NCBI RefSeq assembly: GCF_004001045.1 | Contig: NZ_BIMK01000030.1 | Coordinates: 62,001-126,000, forward strand | DNA length: 64,000 bases | From: Paenibacillus chibensis | Lineage (GTDB): Bacteria; Bacillota; Bacilli; Paenibacillales; Paenibacillaceae | Reading direction: 5' to 3' | Shown here: positions 24,725-33,161 of the stretch, one piece after another | Position numbering within the stretch: position 1 is the first letter of the stretch | Layout: every line of letters begins with the position of its first letter | Translations under genes and position numbers: made by a program | The notes under the pieces: model-generated | What the model saw: the letters and a program-made list of their open reading frames with translations, nothing else | The model's database searches: none | Told to the model about the DNA's origin: nothing

Positions 24725-24883
24725 TTAGCCGGAGATAACAAACTTGATGATGACCATGACAGCGAAAATAAGAGTCATAAGCAAAGCCATGCCCCCGAAG
24801 CCATTCATCAGATCCATCAAGTCATTGCGCGGCTCTTCGTTCACGTGTTTCCGTGGATCGTTTGCGTGCACGTTTGCATCCAT
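24725..24883 (-). CDS. YqzM-like single-span membrane micro-protein
   Basis: A 52-residue protein: a hydrophilic, acidic/basic first half (ANDPRKHVNEEPRNDLMD), then a single membrane segment (GMALLMTLIFAVMVIIKFVI) and a two-residue end. The layout resembles the YqzM family of Bacillus and Paenibacillus, whose function is unknown. GGGAGG lies 10 bases before the ATG, and an in-frame GTG two codons upstream is a possible alternative start. It is convergent with dnaI and divergent from trxA. Confidence 0.6.
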   Translation of the reverse strand: MDANVHANDPRKHVNEEPRNDLMDLMNGFGGMALLMTLIFAVMVIIKFVISG

Positions 24884-25285
24884 AATCACAATGCCTCCCT
24901 CAGGATGGTTTCACTTTATGTAAATGAACGTTGTCATTGACAGAGAAACCCGAGTTAACATTAGTATACCCAATTTCCAAAGAATTTGTAAAGAATATAT
25001 GGTGAATACTAATAGGAGCGGGGCTGCGTTGCCGGCTTGAAAAATCCGCAAAAGAATGAAGGTCCGCCATGCGTTTAAGCATCGTCATTTCGGGTTAATG
25101 TTACTCATATGGAATGGACTGCGTTAATCCCAAAAAATAGTCTTCTTTCCATTGTAGCACGAATTCGGGCATCAAATCTGTAATTAAGGATTTTACATTT
25201 TCAAAAAAAGTGTGTTATACTTAAACTGTCCGCAAAGACATATCAGTTTGATGAATTCAGCTTTTTTATAAGGAGGAAAAATATA
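24884..25285. other. Divergent intergenic region before trxA
   Basis: About 400 bp, AT-rich. The right end has the trxA promoter. I see no gene, riboswitch or clear operator in the remainder. Confidence 0.4.
25192..25221 (+). promoter_or_regulatory. trxA promoter
   Basis: TTTACA (25192-25197) and TATACT (25216-25221) with an 18 bp spacer, 65 bp before the trxA start. Confidence 0.65.
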
Positions 25286-25603
25286 ATGGCTATTGTGAAT
25301 GTAACTGACCAATCCTTTAATGCTGAAATTGAAGGCCAAGGTACAGTATTGGTTGACTTCTGGGCGCCTTGGTGCGGTCCTTGCAAAATGATTGCTCCGA
25401 TCCTTGACGATCTGGCGAGCGAAATGGGCGACTCCGTTAAAATCGCCAAATTGAACGTGGATGAAAATCCGGAAACGGCTTCCCGTTTTGGCGTAATGAG
25501 CATTCCGACTCTGATCTTCTTCAAAGACGGCCAACCGGTCGATAAAGTGGTAGGCCTGAATTCCAAGGAAAACCTGAAGAACATCATCTCGAAGCATCAA
25601 TAA
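25286..25603 (+). CDS. trxA: Thioredoxin TrxA
   Basis: Main cytoplasmic thioredoxin, 105 residues, reducing disulfides in ribonucleotide reductase and other targets with electrons from thioredoxin reductase. The classical active site WAPWCGPCKM lies near 26-35 and the cis-proline motif SIPTLIFF near 72-79. AAGGAGG lies about 9 bp before the ATG. Codon choice is regular and strong, as in highly expressed genes. It is a single-gene unit with its own promoter and terminator. Confidence 0.97.
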   Translation: MAIVNVTDQSFNAEIEGQGTVLVDFWAPWCGPCKMIAPILDDLASEMGDSVKIAKLNVDENPETASRFGVMSIPTLIFFKDGQPVDKVVGLNSKENLKNIISKHQ

Positions 25604-25634
25604 TTTTAGCATATTTCACGATCGACCATATCAT

Positions 25635-25665
25635 GCGCCTCCGGATTTCCGGGGGCGCTTTGTTT
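25635..25665 (+). terminator. trxA terminator
   Basis: GCGCCTCCGG (25635-25644) pairs with CCGGGGGCGC (25649-25658) around a short loop, with TTTGTTT after it. Confidence 0.8.
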
Positions 25666-25732
25666 GCTGTTCACAAGGAAGCGATTTACGGAGGGGCATC
25701 TTTTCTGATATGTTATAAACCGGGAGGGGAGA

Positions 25733-27616
25733 ATGATGGACGAAAATCGAGAAACGCAGCAAGAGTATGAAAAAGCGATGGAAAACATACGCAACAAGCT
25801 TGCATTGCTCCCGGATTTGCCCGGCTGTTATTTGATGAAGAACTCGGAGCGCAAAATCATCTACGTCGGCAAGGCCAAGGTGCTGAAAAACCGTGTCCGT
25901 TCCTACTTCACAGGCAGTCATGACGGTAAAACGCAGCGGCTCGTCGCTGATATCCGCGATTTCGAATATATCGTCACGGGCAGCAACATTGAAGCGCTGA
26001 TTCTCGAGTGCAATCTGATCAAAACGCATCAGCCGAGATATAACGTGCTGCTTAAAGACGACAAAACGTTTCCATATATAAAAATCACCAATGAACCGCA
26101 TCCGCGGCTCGAGGTGACGAGAAAGGTCCTGAAGGACAAAGCCAAATATTTCGGTCCGTATCCGAACGCGTATGCCGCGCAGCAGACGAAAAAACTGCTC
26201 GACCGGATGTATCCGCTCCGCAAATGCGGCGTCATGCCGAAGGAGGTATGCCTGTATTACCACATGGGCCAGTGTCTCGCTCCCTGCGAGAAGGACGTGG
26301 AGCAGGCGGAATATGACCGGATTACCCAGGAAATTACGTCATTTCTGAGCGGCGGCCATGAGGAAATCAAGAAGGAGCTTCAGCGCAAGATGCAGGAGGC
26401 GGCCGAGGAGCTTTATTTTGAACGTGCCAAAGAGCTCCGCGACCAGATCCTGAACATCGATGCAATTATGGAGAAGCAGAAAATCACGACCGCGGATGCC
26501 AGAGACCGGGATGTGCTCGGATTTTCGGTGGACAAAGGCTGGATGTGCGTGCAGATTCTGTACATGCGCCAGGGGAAAATGGTGCAGCGCCACGCTTCGG
26601 CTTTTCCGTTCTACGGCGAGGCCTACAACGACTTCATGACGTTCGTGACGCAGTATTACAGCGATAATCCGGCGCTGCCGCAGGAGATTCTGCTGCCGGA
26701 AACGCCGAAGGACAGCCAGAATCCGGAACAGGGCGGAGCGGAAGGAGCGGATCTGCTGGATGCAGCCAGCGCCGCCGCTTCCCTTCAGGAATGGCTCGGC
26801 ATCAAAGTGCTGGTACCGCAGCGCGGCATGAAACGGCAGATGGTCGGCATGGCCATTGAGAATGCGAAGGTATCACTGGACGAGAAGTTCAGGCTGATTG
26901 AACGGGACGAGGAAAGAACCCTTAAAGCGGCAGCCAATCTGGGCCAGTCGATCGGCATTGACCATCTGCACCGGATCGAAGCGTTCGATAACTCTAACAT
27001 CCAGGGCACCAATCCGGTTTCCGCCATGGTGGTCTTTATTGACGGGAAGCCGGATAAGAAAGAGTACCGTAAATATAAAGTCCGTTCCGTGCAGGGACCG
27101 GATGATTACGAAACGATGCGCGAGGTAATTCGTCGCCGCTATGAACGGGTCCTCAAGGAAAACCTGGAAATGCCGGATTTGATCGTCGTGGACGGGGGCA
27201 AAGGGCAAATATCCGCCGCGGTCGATGTGCTGGAGAATGAACTGGGGCTGTTTATCCCGGTCTGCGGCCTGGTCAAGGACGTGAAGCACAGAACCGCGCA
27301 ATTGATGGTGGGAGATCCGGCCGAACCGGTCGACCTTCCGCGCGACAGCCAGGAATTCTACCTGCTGCAGCGGATTCAAGATGAGGTGCACCGCTTTGCC
27401 ATCACCTTTCACCGTGAGCAGCGAGGTAAATCGATGGTAACATCGAAGCTGGATTCCATTCCGGGCATTGGCGAGAAACGGCGCAAGCTGCTGCTGAAGC
27501 ATTTTGGATCGCTGAAAAAAATAAAAGAGGCCAGCATCGATGATTTCCGGCCTCTTTCTATAGGAGATAAGCTGGCGAAGCAGATTATTGCAGCCCTTCA
27601 GGATGAGGAGTCATAG
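25733..27616 (+). CDS. uvrC: Excinuclease ABC subunit C (UvrC)
   Basis: Nuclease subunit of nucleotide excision repair, making both incisions flanking a UvrAB-marked lesion. At 627 residues it has the expected order: GIY-YIG domain (LPDLPGCYLMKNSERKIIYV near 21-40, with GKAKVLKNRVRSYF), the UVR/UvrB-interaction motif near 200-235, the RNase H-like endonuclease domain (HRIEAFDNSNIQGTNPVSAM near 403-422, then DLIVVDGGKGQ), and a C-terminal helix-hairpin-helix (LDSIPGIGEKRRKLLLKHFG near 570). ATGs at 25733 and 25736 both follow GGGAGGGG. Its last 32 bases overlap the end of the convergent CPBP gene. Confidence 0.97.
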   Translation: MMDENRETQQEYEKAMENIRNKLALLPDLPGCYLMKNSERKIIYVGKAKVLKNRVRSYFTGSHDGKTQRLVADIRDFEYIVTGSNIEALILECNLIKTHQPRYNVLLKDDKTFPYIKITNEPHPRLEVTRKVLKDKAKYFGPYPNAYAAQQTKKLLDRMYPLRKCGVMPKEVCLYYHMGQCLAPCEKDVEQAEYDRITQEITSFLSGGHEEIKKELQRKMQEAAEELYFERAKELRDQILNIDAIMEKQKITTADARDRDVLGFSVDKGWMCVQILYMRQGKMVQRHASAFPFYGEAYNDFMTFVTQYYSDNPALPQEILLPETPKDSQNPEQGGAEGADLLDAASAAASLQEWLGIKVLVPQRGMKRQMVGMAIENAKVSLDEKFRLIERDEERTLKAAANLGQSIGIDHLHRIEAFDNSNIQGTNPVSAMVVFIDGKPDKKEYRKYKVRSVQGPDDYETMREVIRRRYERVLKENLEMPDLIVVDGGKGQISAAVDVLENELGLFIPVCGLVKDVKHRTAQLMVGDPAEPVDLPRDSQEFYLLQRIQDEVHRFAITFHREQRGKSMVTSKLDSIPGIGEKRRKLLLKHFGSLKKIKEASIDDFRPLSIGDKLAKQIIAALQDEES

Positions 27617-29279
27617 GATATGACTCCTTTTTCTTTTTGCGATTAAACACATACACGATATAAGCGACCACAGCCGGCATGATGATCGTGATGATTCCCG
27701 CCAGAATATCCGGAACGTCGCCAAGGGCGAACAGACTGAAGCTCATCAGCACGCTGTCGAATACGACATGGCTGAACATGACGGCAATATAGCCGTGCTT
27801 CAGGAAAATGAAGCTGAACAGGAGACCGATGATGGTCAGCTCAATCGGCCGCGTGATGACCGGATAGATCGGATACAGCGTATGTCCAAGCGCCCAAATC
27901 AGGGTAGGGATCAGGCAGGCGACAAATGTATTGCGTACGAGCTTTTTCATCATAGGGATGCCGAACAGACGGTATACGGCTTCCTCGGAAATTCCCGCCA
28001 TCCAGGCCATGATCGGCAGCAGCCAAGGATACAGCATGTTATAAGGCGACTGCGTGGCGTCGGTCGTGGACCAGCTATGGATGGTTTTGTCCAGCGCGAT
28101 GTAAATGACGGATTGCACGCCCATCAGGATGAAGGCCCACAAATAGCCGGTAAACATGCTGTGGAGCACGTAAGAGCCGTATCCGGGCTCTTTGGCCCTG
28201 GCCCAGGCATTCAGTCCGGCCTTGCGCCAGAGCCCGTCTCCGCCGACAAGAGAGAAGTAGAGAAGTGCAGACATGACAAGGTTGAAGAAGGTCTGCACGA
28301 TCATGCCGATCGTGAGGCCGAATCCGGTAAGACCCTGCGCCTCGAACACGGGCAGCAGGTTATAGCTGCTGAACGTGGCTACGGCAAAGTAAAAGATGCT
28401 TAAAAAGATGCCTCTTTTATAGGACGTATGATGTCTCGACAAAGCGCTGTAGACGATGGCAAGCACGCCGAGCACAAAGGTGAGAAGTCCATAGCCCAGG
28501 ATGGTCAGCCATTTGGCCTTGGACGTTTCTTGATCCACGTAAGCCGTATGGGCTGCCGGAATCGAGAAGGCCGGCTGGATGGAGTGGATCGCATTGTCCT
28601 CGAACGCAAATTTCACCTGGAGGTTCGAGCTGCCAATGGATTTGCTTGGATCCGTATAGATAAGCCCCGCACCGTTATCGCCGGCGGAAACCTCCAGTTG
28701 ATCGGAATTCAAGCCGAGCTGCTTTATCCATGGCTCAGCAAGCTGTTTTTTATCCTGCAGGGTCATATCGCCTTCAACGACACGCAGCATGTTGCCGCGC
28801 TTTTCCTTGTTCGGCTCGGTCATGGCAGCCGAATACTCGGAATAAGGAGGCGTAACGGAAAAAGCAATGGCTTTGCCTGATTTCATATGTACGTCAATGC
28901 TGGCGGTGCCTTTATCCCCCTGCTCGGTCAACCGAACGCGGAAGACGTCGTATGGATAATCGCTTTCGTAGGTCTTATTGTATTGATCCAGCAGCTTTTC
29001 TCTGGAGAGATACCCGAAAAAATCGGAGCTGGACTGGTACGTCACAAGCGCTTCCTTACCCTTGTCGATCTGGAGGTGAAGCATATTTTGCGCGTATGTC
29101 ACGGCTGCCTGCTCCGCCTGCTCCTTGCTGATGACCTTCGTGTCTTGCTGCTCAAGCGTATCCGAGGCGGTGGAAGGCAGGATCTGGAACAGGACAAATA
29201 GAACAAGACCGATGACCGCGAACACGCCCAGCCGTTTGTAATTCGTCCTGAGCTGGAGTGGTTGTCCGACGGGATTCAT
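27585..29279 (-). CDS. CPBP family intramembrane metalloprotease-like protein
   Basis: Polytopic membrane protein of 564 residues. After an N-terminal membrane anchor (LGVFAVIGLVLFVLFQILP near 17-35) comes an extracytoplasmic region of about 200 residues, then about eight membrane segments. The CPBP/Abi motifs are in the last third: EEAVYR (EExxxR), ALGH (second motif) and HVVFD (HxxxD), the presumed zinc or catalytic residues of this glutamic-type CAAX protease-like family. The C terminus is basic (NRKKKKES). Members act in prenyl-protein processing or bacteriocin immunity, but a role here is not established. Its C-terminal codons overlap uvrC tail-to-tail by 32 bp. Confidence 0.85.
   Translation of the reverse strand: MNPVGQPLQLRTNYKRLGVFAVIGLVLFVLFQILPSTASDTLEQQDTKVISKEQAEQAAVTYAQNMLHLQIDKGKEALVTYQSSSDFFGYLSREKLLDQYNKTYESDYPYDVFRVRLTEQGDKGTASIDVHMKSGKAIAFSVTPPYSEYSAAMTEPNKEKRGNMLRVVEGDMTLQDKKQLAEPWIKQLGLNSDQLEVSAGDNGAGLIYTDPSKSIGSSNLQVKFAFEDNAIHSIQPAFSIPAAHTAYVDQETSKAKWLTILGYGLLTFVLGVLAIVYSALSRHHTSYKRGIFLSIFYFAVATFSSYNLLPVFEAQGLTGFGLTIGMIVQTFFNLVMSALLYFSLVGGDGLWRKAGLNAWARAKEPGYGSYVLHSMFTGYLWAFILMGVQSVIYIALDKTIHSWSTTDATQSPYNMLYPWLLPIMAWMAGISEEAVYRLFGIPMMKKLVRNTFVACLIPTLIWALGHTLYPIYPVITRPIELTIIGLLFSFIFLKHGYIAVMFSHVVFDSVLMSFSLFALGDVPDILAGIITIIMPAVVAYIVYVFNRKKKKESYPMTPHPEGLQ
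27606..27638 (+). terminator. uvrC terminator, overlapping its stop codon and the opposing CDS
   Basis: AGGAGTCATA (27606-27615) pairs exactly with TATGACTCCT (27619-27628), followed by TTTTTCTTTTT. The uvrC stop (27614-27616) is within the hairpin, and the CPBP gene reads through it on the other strand. Confidence 0.85.
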
Positions 29280-29500
29280 GTAATGCCCCCTTTATTTGGA
29301 TTCGATTATGGTTGTTATATACATAGTATAAACGTAAACATAGCATACGATGTTCCCTTTTTGCCAGTTTTCGCTGCCTGGGTCATGAAAATAAGATGAA
29401 AATGAAGAAAATGAGTTGTAAACGCAAGAGAATGGCAGACTTTTATAAGAATAGCGATGTAATCAGGCTGTATTCCCACGTTTTCATTCAAATAATGGCT

Positions 29501-29529
29501 TTGTGATGTAAAACAATAAGGATTATAAT
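29501..29529 (+). promoter_or_regulatory. Promoter of the potassium transport operon
   Basis: TTGTGA (29501-29506) and TATAAT (29524-29529) with a 17 bp spacer, immediately before the c-di-AMP riboswitch. Confidence 0.8.
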
Positions 29530-29549
29530 TTTGATGCAATTGCAAATGA

Positions 29550-29727
29550 ATAATCTTACGCCGAATTTCCTTATGAAAACGGGGGAACCATTATTTTGGG
29601 GTGAATTTCGCTCATTGCAGCGAATAGGGCAACCTGTGCATGCCCGAATCCGTCAGCTAACCTCGTAGGCGTTATGCAGCAGGAGCCCAAACCGAAAGGC
29701 ATTGGATTTCCGATGCTTTTTTCTTTT
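29550..29727 (+). promoter_or_regulatory. c-di-AMP (ydaO/yuaA) riboswitch with terminator
   Basis: The leader carries conserved blocks of the ydaO-yuaA class: GGGGGAACC (29581-29589), TTGGGGTGAAT (29597-29607), then CCGAATCCGTCAGCTAACCT (29644-29663) and CGTAGGCGT. An intrinsic terminator follows: GCATTGGA (29699-29706) pairs with TCCGATGC (29709-29716) and TTTTTTC. In B. subtilis such riboswitches turn off potassium import (ktrAB) when c-di-AMP is high, which agrees with the gene downstream. The 5' boundary of the aptamer is approximate. The region 29280-29500 upstream holds nothing else I can support. Confidence 0.9.
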
Positions 29728-29751
29728 TGACTTTTTTCGTAAGAGGTGGAT

Positions 29752-31095
29752 ATGTTGACAGCTAAATTTAAATGGTTTCGATTGGCTCCCCCGCAAATTC
29801 TGGTTTTGGGGTTCGCCGCTATTATCCTGATCGGGGCCATCCTTCTCACCTTGCCGATATCCAACACGACAGGCAAGCCGCTTCGGTTTATCGATGCATT
29901 GTTCACCGCGACATCGGCAACTTGCGTTACGGGTTTGGTTGTCAAAGACACGGGATTATTTTTCAGTACCTTTGGACAAGTCGTCATTATGCTGCTGATC
30001 CAGGTGGGCGGCCTAGGTTTCATGACGATGGCAACGTTGTTTTCCCTTGCGCTGAAACGAAAAATTTCGCTGCGTGACCGCCTGATTCTGCAGGAGGCGA
30101 TGAACCAGAATACGATGGAGGGCATCGTCCGTCTGATCCGCAAGGTGCTTTTGTTTTCGCTTATCATTGAAGGCTGCGGGGCCGTTTTATTTGCTATCCG
30201 CTGGTCCTTCGACATGCCGGTCGGCAAGGCGATTTACTTCGGGATTTTCCATGGTGTCTCGATGTTCAACAACGCGGGCTTTGATCTGTTCGGGCATTTT
30301 AACAGCCTGACGGGCTATGTGTATGATCCGCTCGTGAATATCGTCGTCATGTTTCTGATCGTTTCCGGCGGTATCGGTTTTATCGTGATGTCCGATTTGG
30401 TGGATTACAAGAAAAACCGGAAACTGTCGCTGCACTCCAAGGTCGTGCTGTCGATGACGGGATCTTTGATTCTGGTCGGGGCGGTGGTCATTTTCATTTT
30501 CGAATTTTCAAATTCCAAAACGCTTGGATCGTTGAACTGGGGCGGCAAAATCCTCGCATCCTTCTTTCAGTCGGTGACGCCGCGAACGGCGGGCGCGAAT
30601 ACGCTGGATTTGGCAAGCATGAGGCAGGCATCCCAATTCTTTATGGTGATATTGATGTTCATTGGCGCTTCGCCGGGATCGACCGGCGGCGGTATTAAAA
30701 CGACAACCTTTACGATCATGGTCGGTGCGGTGTTTGCTATGATCCGCGGCCGTGACGACATCGTCATCTTCCGTTACCGTCTGGCGCAGGAGCGCATTTT
30801 CAAAGCGTTAACGATTACCTTCCTGGCTTTGTTTCTGGTGGTCGGCGTGTCCATGGTGCTATCGACGACGGAGGACAGCAACTTCTTGACGATCCTGTAC
30901 GAAACGACTTCAGCCTTCGGAACGGTCGGACTTTCGCTCGGATTGACCCCGCATTTGTCTATGGTCGGCAAAATCCTGCTGAGCTTAACGATGTTTGCCG
31001 GACGATTAGGTCCGCTTACATTGGCGTATGCACTTGGTCCGAAGAAAGGAAAAGAGCTGTACCGCCATCCCGAAGGAAAAATTATTATCGGGTAA
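29752..31095 (+). CDS. ktrB: Potassium uptake transporter membrane subunit (KtrB/TrkH family)
   Basis: Ion-translocating subunit of a Ktr-type potassium uptake system, about 447 residues, with four M1-P-M2 repeats. Selectivity-filter loops are visible as TATSATCVTGLVV near 55, MFNNAGFDLFGHF near 175, FQSVTPRTAGANTLDL near 275 and YETTSAFGTVGLSLG near 385, each with the conserved glycine. The gating-loop segment PGSTGGGIKTTT lies near 305. The frame also offers GTG 29746, which overlaps the ribosome binding site AGAGGTGG; ATG 29752 is preferred. It is controlled by the c-di-AMP riboswitch and followed by its RCK subunit gene. Confidence 0.92.
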   Translation: MLTAKFKWFRLAPPQILVLGFAAIILIGAILLTLPISNTTGKPLRFIDALFTATSATCVTGLVVKDTGLFFSTFGQVVIMLLIQVGGLGFMTMATLFSLALKRKISLRDRLILQEAMNQNTMEGIVRLIRKVLLFSLIIEGCGAVLFAIRWSFDMPVGKAIYFGIFHGVSMFNNAGFDLFGHFNSLTGYVYDPLVNIVVMFLIVSGGIGFIVMSDLVDYKKNRKLSLHSKVVLSMTGSLILVGAVVIFIFEFSNSKTLGSLNWGGKILASFFQSVTPRTAGANTLDLASMRQASQFFMVILMFIGASPGSTGGGIKTTTFTIMVGAVFAMIRGRDDIVIFRYRLAQERIFKALTITFLALFLVVGVSMVLSTTEDSNFLTILYETTSAFGTVGLSLGLTPHLSMVGKILLSLTMFAGRLGPLTLAYALGPKKGKELYRHPEGKIIIG

Positions 31096-31144
31096 TGTAT
31101 AGAGAGCACAGAAATTTGATTATATAAGGAGTATCGGGAGAGAA

Positions 31145-31813
31145 ATGAAAACACAGCAGTTTGTGGTGATTGGTCTGGGACGGTTCGGCTCGAGTCTTGC
31201 GCTGGAGCTGATCGATCTCGGGTATGAGGTGCTAGGCATTGATAAAAATGAAGAGGTCGTCAGCAACATGAGCGAATATCTGACACATGCGGTCGTTGCG
31301 GATGCCACGGACGAGGACGTTTTGAAGTCACTGGGCATCCGGAACTTCGACTGCGGCATTGTAGCCATCGGGGATGATATTCAGATGAGTATTTTGGCCG
31401 CCATTTTGCTCAAGGACCTGGGCGTTCGTACCGTTGTCGCCAAGGCGATCTCGATCCTGCACGGGCGCGCGCTGGGCAAGCTTGGCGTGGACCGGGTGAT
31501 TTTCCCTGAACGGGACATGGGCATCCGCGTAGCCCATCAGCTTGTCACGCCGAACCTGCTGGACTATATCGAGCTGTCCAAAGAGTACAGCATCGTCGAG
31601 ATGACGGTACCGCAAACGTTAGACGGCAAAACCTTGAGCGAGGTCAATACCCGCGCGAAATTCGGGTGCAGCATCGTGGCTTTGCACCGCGAAGGAAAGG
31701 TCATCGTTGCGCCGACTGCGATGGATCAGCTTCATGCCGGGGATATTATGGTTATTATTGGATCCAATTCGAATATCGACCGCTTCGAGAGCGAAGCCGT
31801 GAATGTAAATTAG
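31145..31813 (+). CDS. ktrA: Potassium uptake regulatory subunit (KtrA/TrkA, RCK)
   Basis: Cytoplasmic gating ring subunit of the Ktr system, 222 residues. The N-terminal RCK domain has the nucleotide site VIGLGRFGSSLALEL near 8-22 and the acidic residue in VLGIDKNEE near 33 that binds ADP/ATP ribose. Further RCK parts are VVADATDEDVLKSLG and RVIFPERDMGIRVA. The C-terminal RCK_C domain (about 140-218: SIVEMTVPQTLDGKTLSEVN, GDIMVIIGSNSNI) is the known c-di-AMP binding module in homologues. GGGAGAG lies 4-5 bp before the ATG. It is the second gene of the riboswitch-controlled unit. Confidence 0.92.
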   Translation: MKTQQFVVIGLGRFGSSLALELIDLGYEVLGIDKNEEVVSNMSEYLTHAVVADATDEDVLKSLGIRNFDCGIVAIGDDIQMSILAAILLKDLGVRTVVAKAISILHGRALGKLGVDRVIFPERDMGIRVAHQLVTPNLLDYIELSKEYSIVEMTVPQTLDGKTLSEVNTRAKFGCSIVALHREGKVIVAPTAMDQLHAGDIMVIIGSNSNIDRFESEAVNVN

Positions 31814-31831
31814 TGCGGGAAGTGACCAACC

Positions 31832-33073
31832 ATGGAATCCTCGACGACTGAAATTATCCATCACATATTAATTTTACTGCTATTCGTCATTACCGTCGGG
31901 ATGCTGGCCGGAAAGCTGGCATCCTGGCTTCGTTTACCTGATGTGGCTATGTTCATCATCGCCGGCATGGTGCTCGGAAGAGGACTCCACCTGATCAATG
32001 CCACCAGCAGCTCGCTGATCAATCAGCTGATTCTGACGGTTGGCTCGGCGCTGATTCTATTCGACGGCGGCCGCAATCTAAGGCTTAGCGGACTGAAAAA
32101 AGTGTGGATCACATTATCGCTGCTCAGCGTTCCCGGCGTCATTGTGACGACAGGCGTTGTGGGAATCGCGGTGCATTTCTGTTTTGGGCTGGACTGGATC
32201 TTTTCCTTTTTGGCAGCGGCTGTTATCGCATCGACGGACCCGGCTTCGATCATTCCCGTCTTTAAGCAGGTAAAGATTAAGGAGCGGGTGAGAGAGACGG
32301 TGGAGAGCGAGTCCGCATTTAACGACGCTACGGGCTCCATCCTGACCTTTGCACTCCTGGCGGCTGTAACCAGCGGCCAATCGCTGCATCTCGGAAATAT
32401 GGCATGGGATTTCGTTAAAACGGCCGTTGGCGGAATCGTGGTCGGAGCTATCGTTTCGATCCTCCTGACTTATTTAGTGGCGCATTTCAGGCTGGGCGTA
32501 CTAAAGGATTACACGACAATCGCCATGGTTGTCGTTGCACTTTCTTCCTATTTAATAGGAGATATGCTTCATGTGAGCGGATTTATGGCGACCTTCGTGG
32601 CGGGGCTCATCTGGGGTAACGCGGATACGATGGGGCTGTCCATGAATGACAAGCTCGAGGAAACGGGAAGCTTTGCGGATAATACCAGCGTCATGATGCG
32701 AATGCTGATTTTTATCCTGCTCGGCAGCCAGGTTGACTTCCGTGTCCTTGGCGACTATTTCTGGCCGAGCCTGGCCGCGGTGCTCGTACTCATGTTTGTG
32801 GCCCGCCCGCTGACGATCCTGCTGTGCGCGCTGCCCGACAGGAAGGTGAAATGGTCCTGGCGGGAGCTGCTATTTATGATGTGGGTACGCGAAACAGGCG
32901 TTATTCCCGCCGCGCTTTCCGGCATGATTGCCGGAATGGGCGTGGCGCATGCAGGAGCGATATCGGCGGTCACCTTTATGGCGATCATGCTGACGATCCT
33001 GCTGCAGGCCAGTACCACGGGACTTGCTGCTCGCAAGCTGGGACTCGAGATTAAACCGGACACACGACCCTAG
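31832..33073 (+). CDS. CPA1-family cation/proton antiporter
   Basis: Polytopic antiporter of 413 residues with about twelve membrane segments. Ion-binding signatures are AAVIASTDPASIIPVF near 130-145 and ESESAFNDATGSILTF near 155-170, the TDPAS/ND pair of the CPA1 (NhaP, K+/H+) group. There is no C-terminal RCK or UspA domain, so regulation within the protein is not obvious. It begins 18 bp after ktrA and should share its transcript; the ribosome binding site (GGGAAGTGA) is moderate. Substrate could be potassium or sodium; context with KtrBA favours potassium homeostasis. Confidence 0.85.
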   Translation: MESSTTEIIHHILILLLFVITVGMLAGKLASWLRLPDVAMFIIAGMVLGRGLHLINATSSSLINQLILTVGSALILFDGGRNLRLSGLKKVWITLSLLSVPGVIVTTGVVGIAVHFCFGLDWIFSFLAAAVIASTDPASIIPVFKQVKIKERVRETVESESAFNDATGSILTFALLAAVTSGQSLHLGNMAWDFVKTAVGGIVVGAIVSILLTYLVAHFRLGVLKDYTTIAMVVVALSSYLIGDMLHVSGFMATFVAGLIWGNADTMGLSMNDKLEETGSFADNTSVMMRMLIFILLGSQVDFRVLGDYFWPSLAAVLVLMFVARPLTILLCALPDRKVKWSWRELLFMMWVRETGVIPAALSGMIAGMGVAHAGAISAVTFMAIMLTILLQASTTGLAARKLGLEIKPDTRP

Positions 33074-33105
33074 AGGGCGCAGCCTTCAACCCGATAAGCC
33101 CAAAA

Positions 33106-33155
33106 AAGCTGCTCTTTACTGCAAAGGATTTGCGGGAAAGGGCAGCTTGTTTTTT
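33106..33155. terminator. Bidirectional terminator, antiporter / LysR gene
   Basis: AAGCTGCTCTTT (33106-33117) pairs with AAAGGGCAGCTT (33137-33148) with one G-U pair; A's precede and T's follow. Confidence 0.8.
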
Positions 33156-33161
33156 ATTGGA

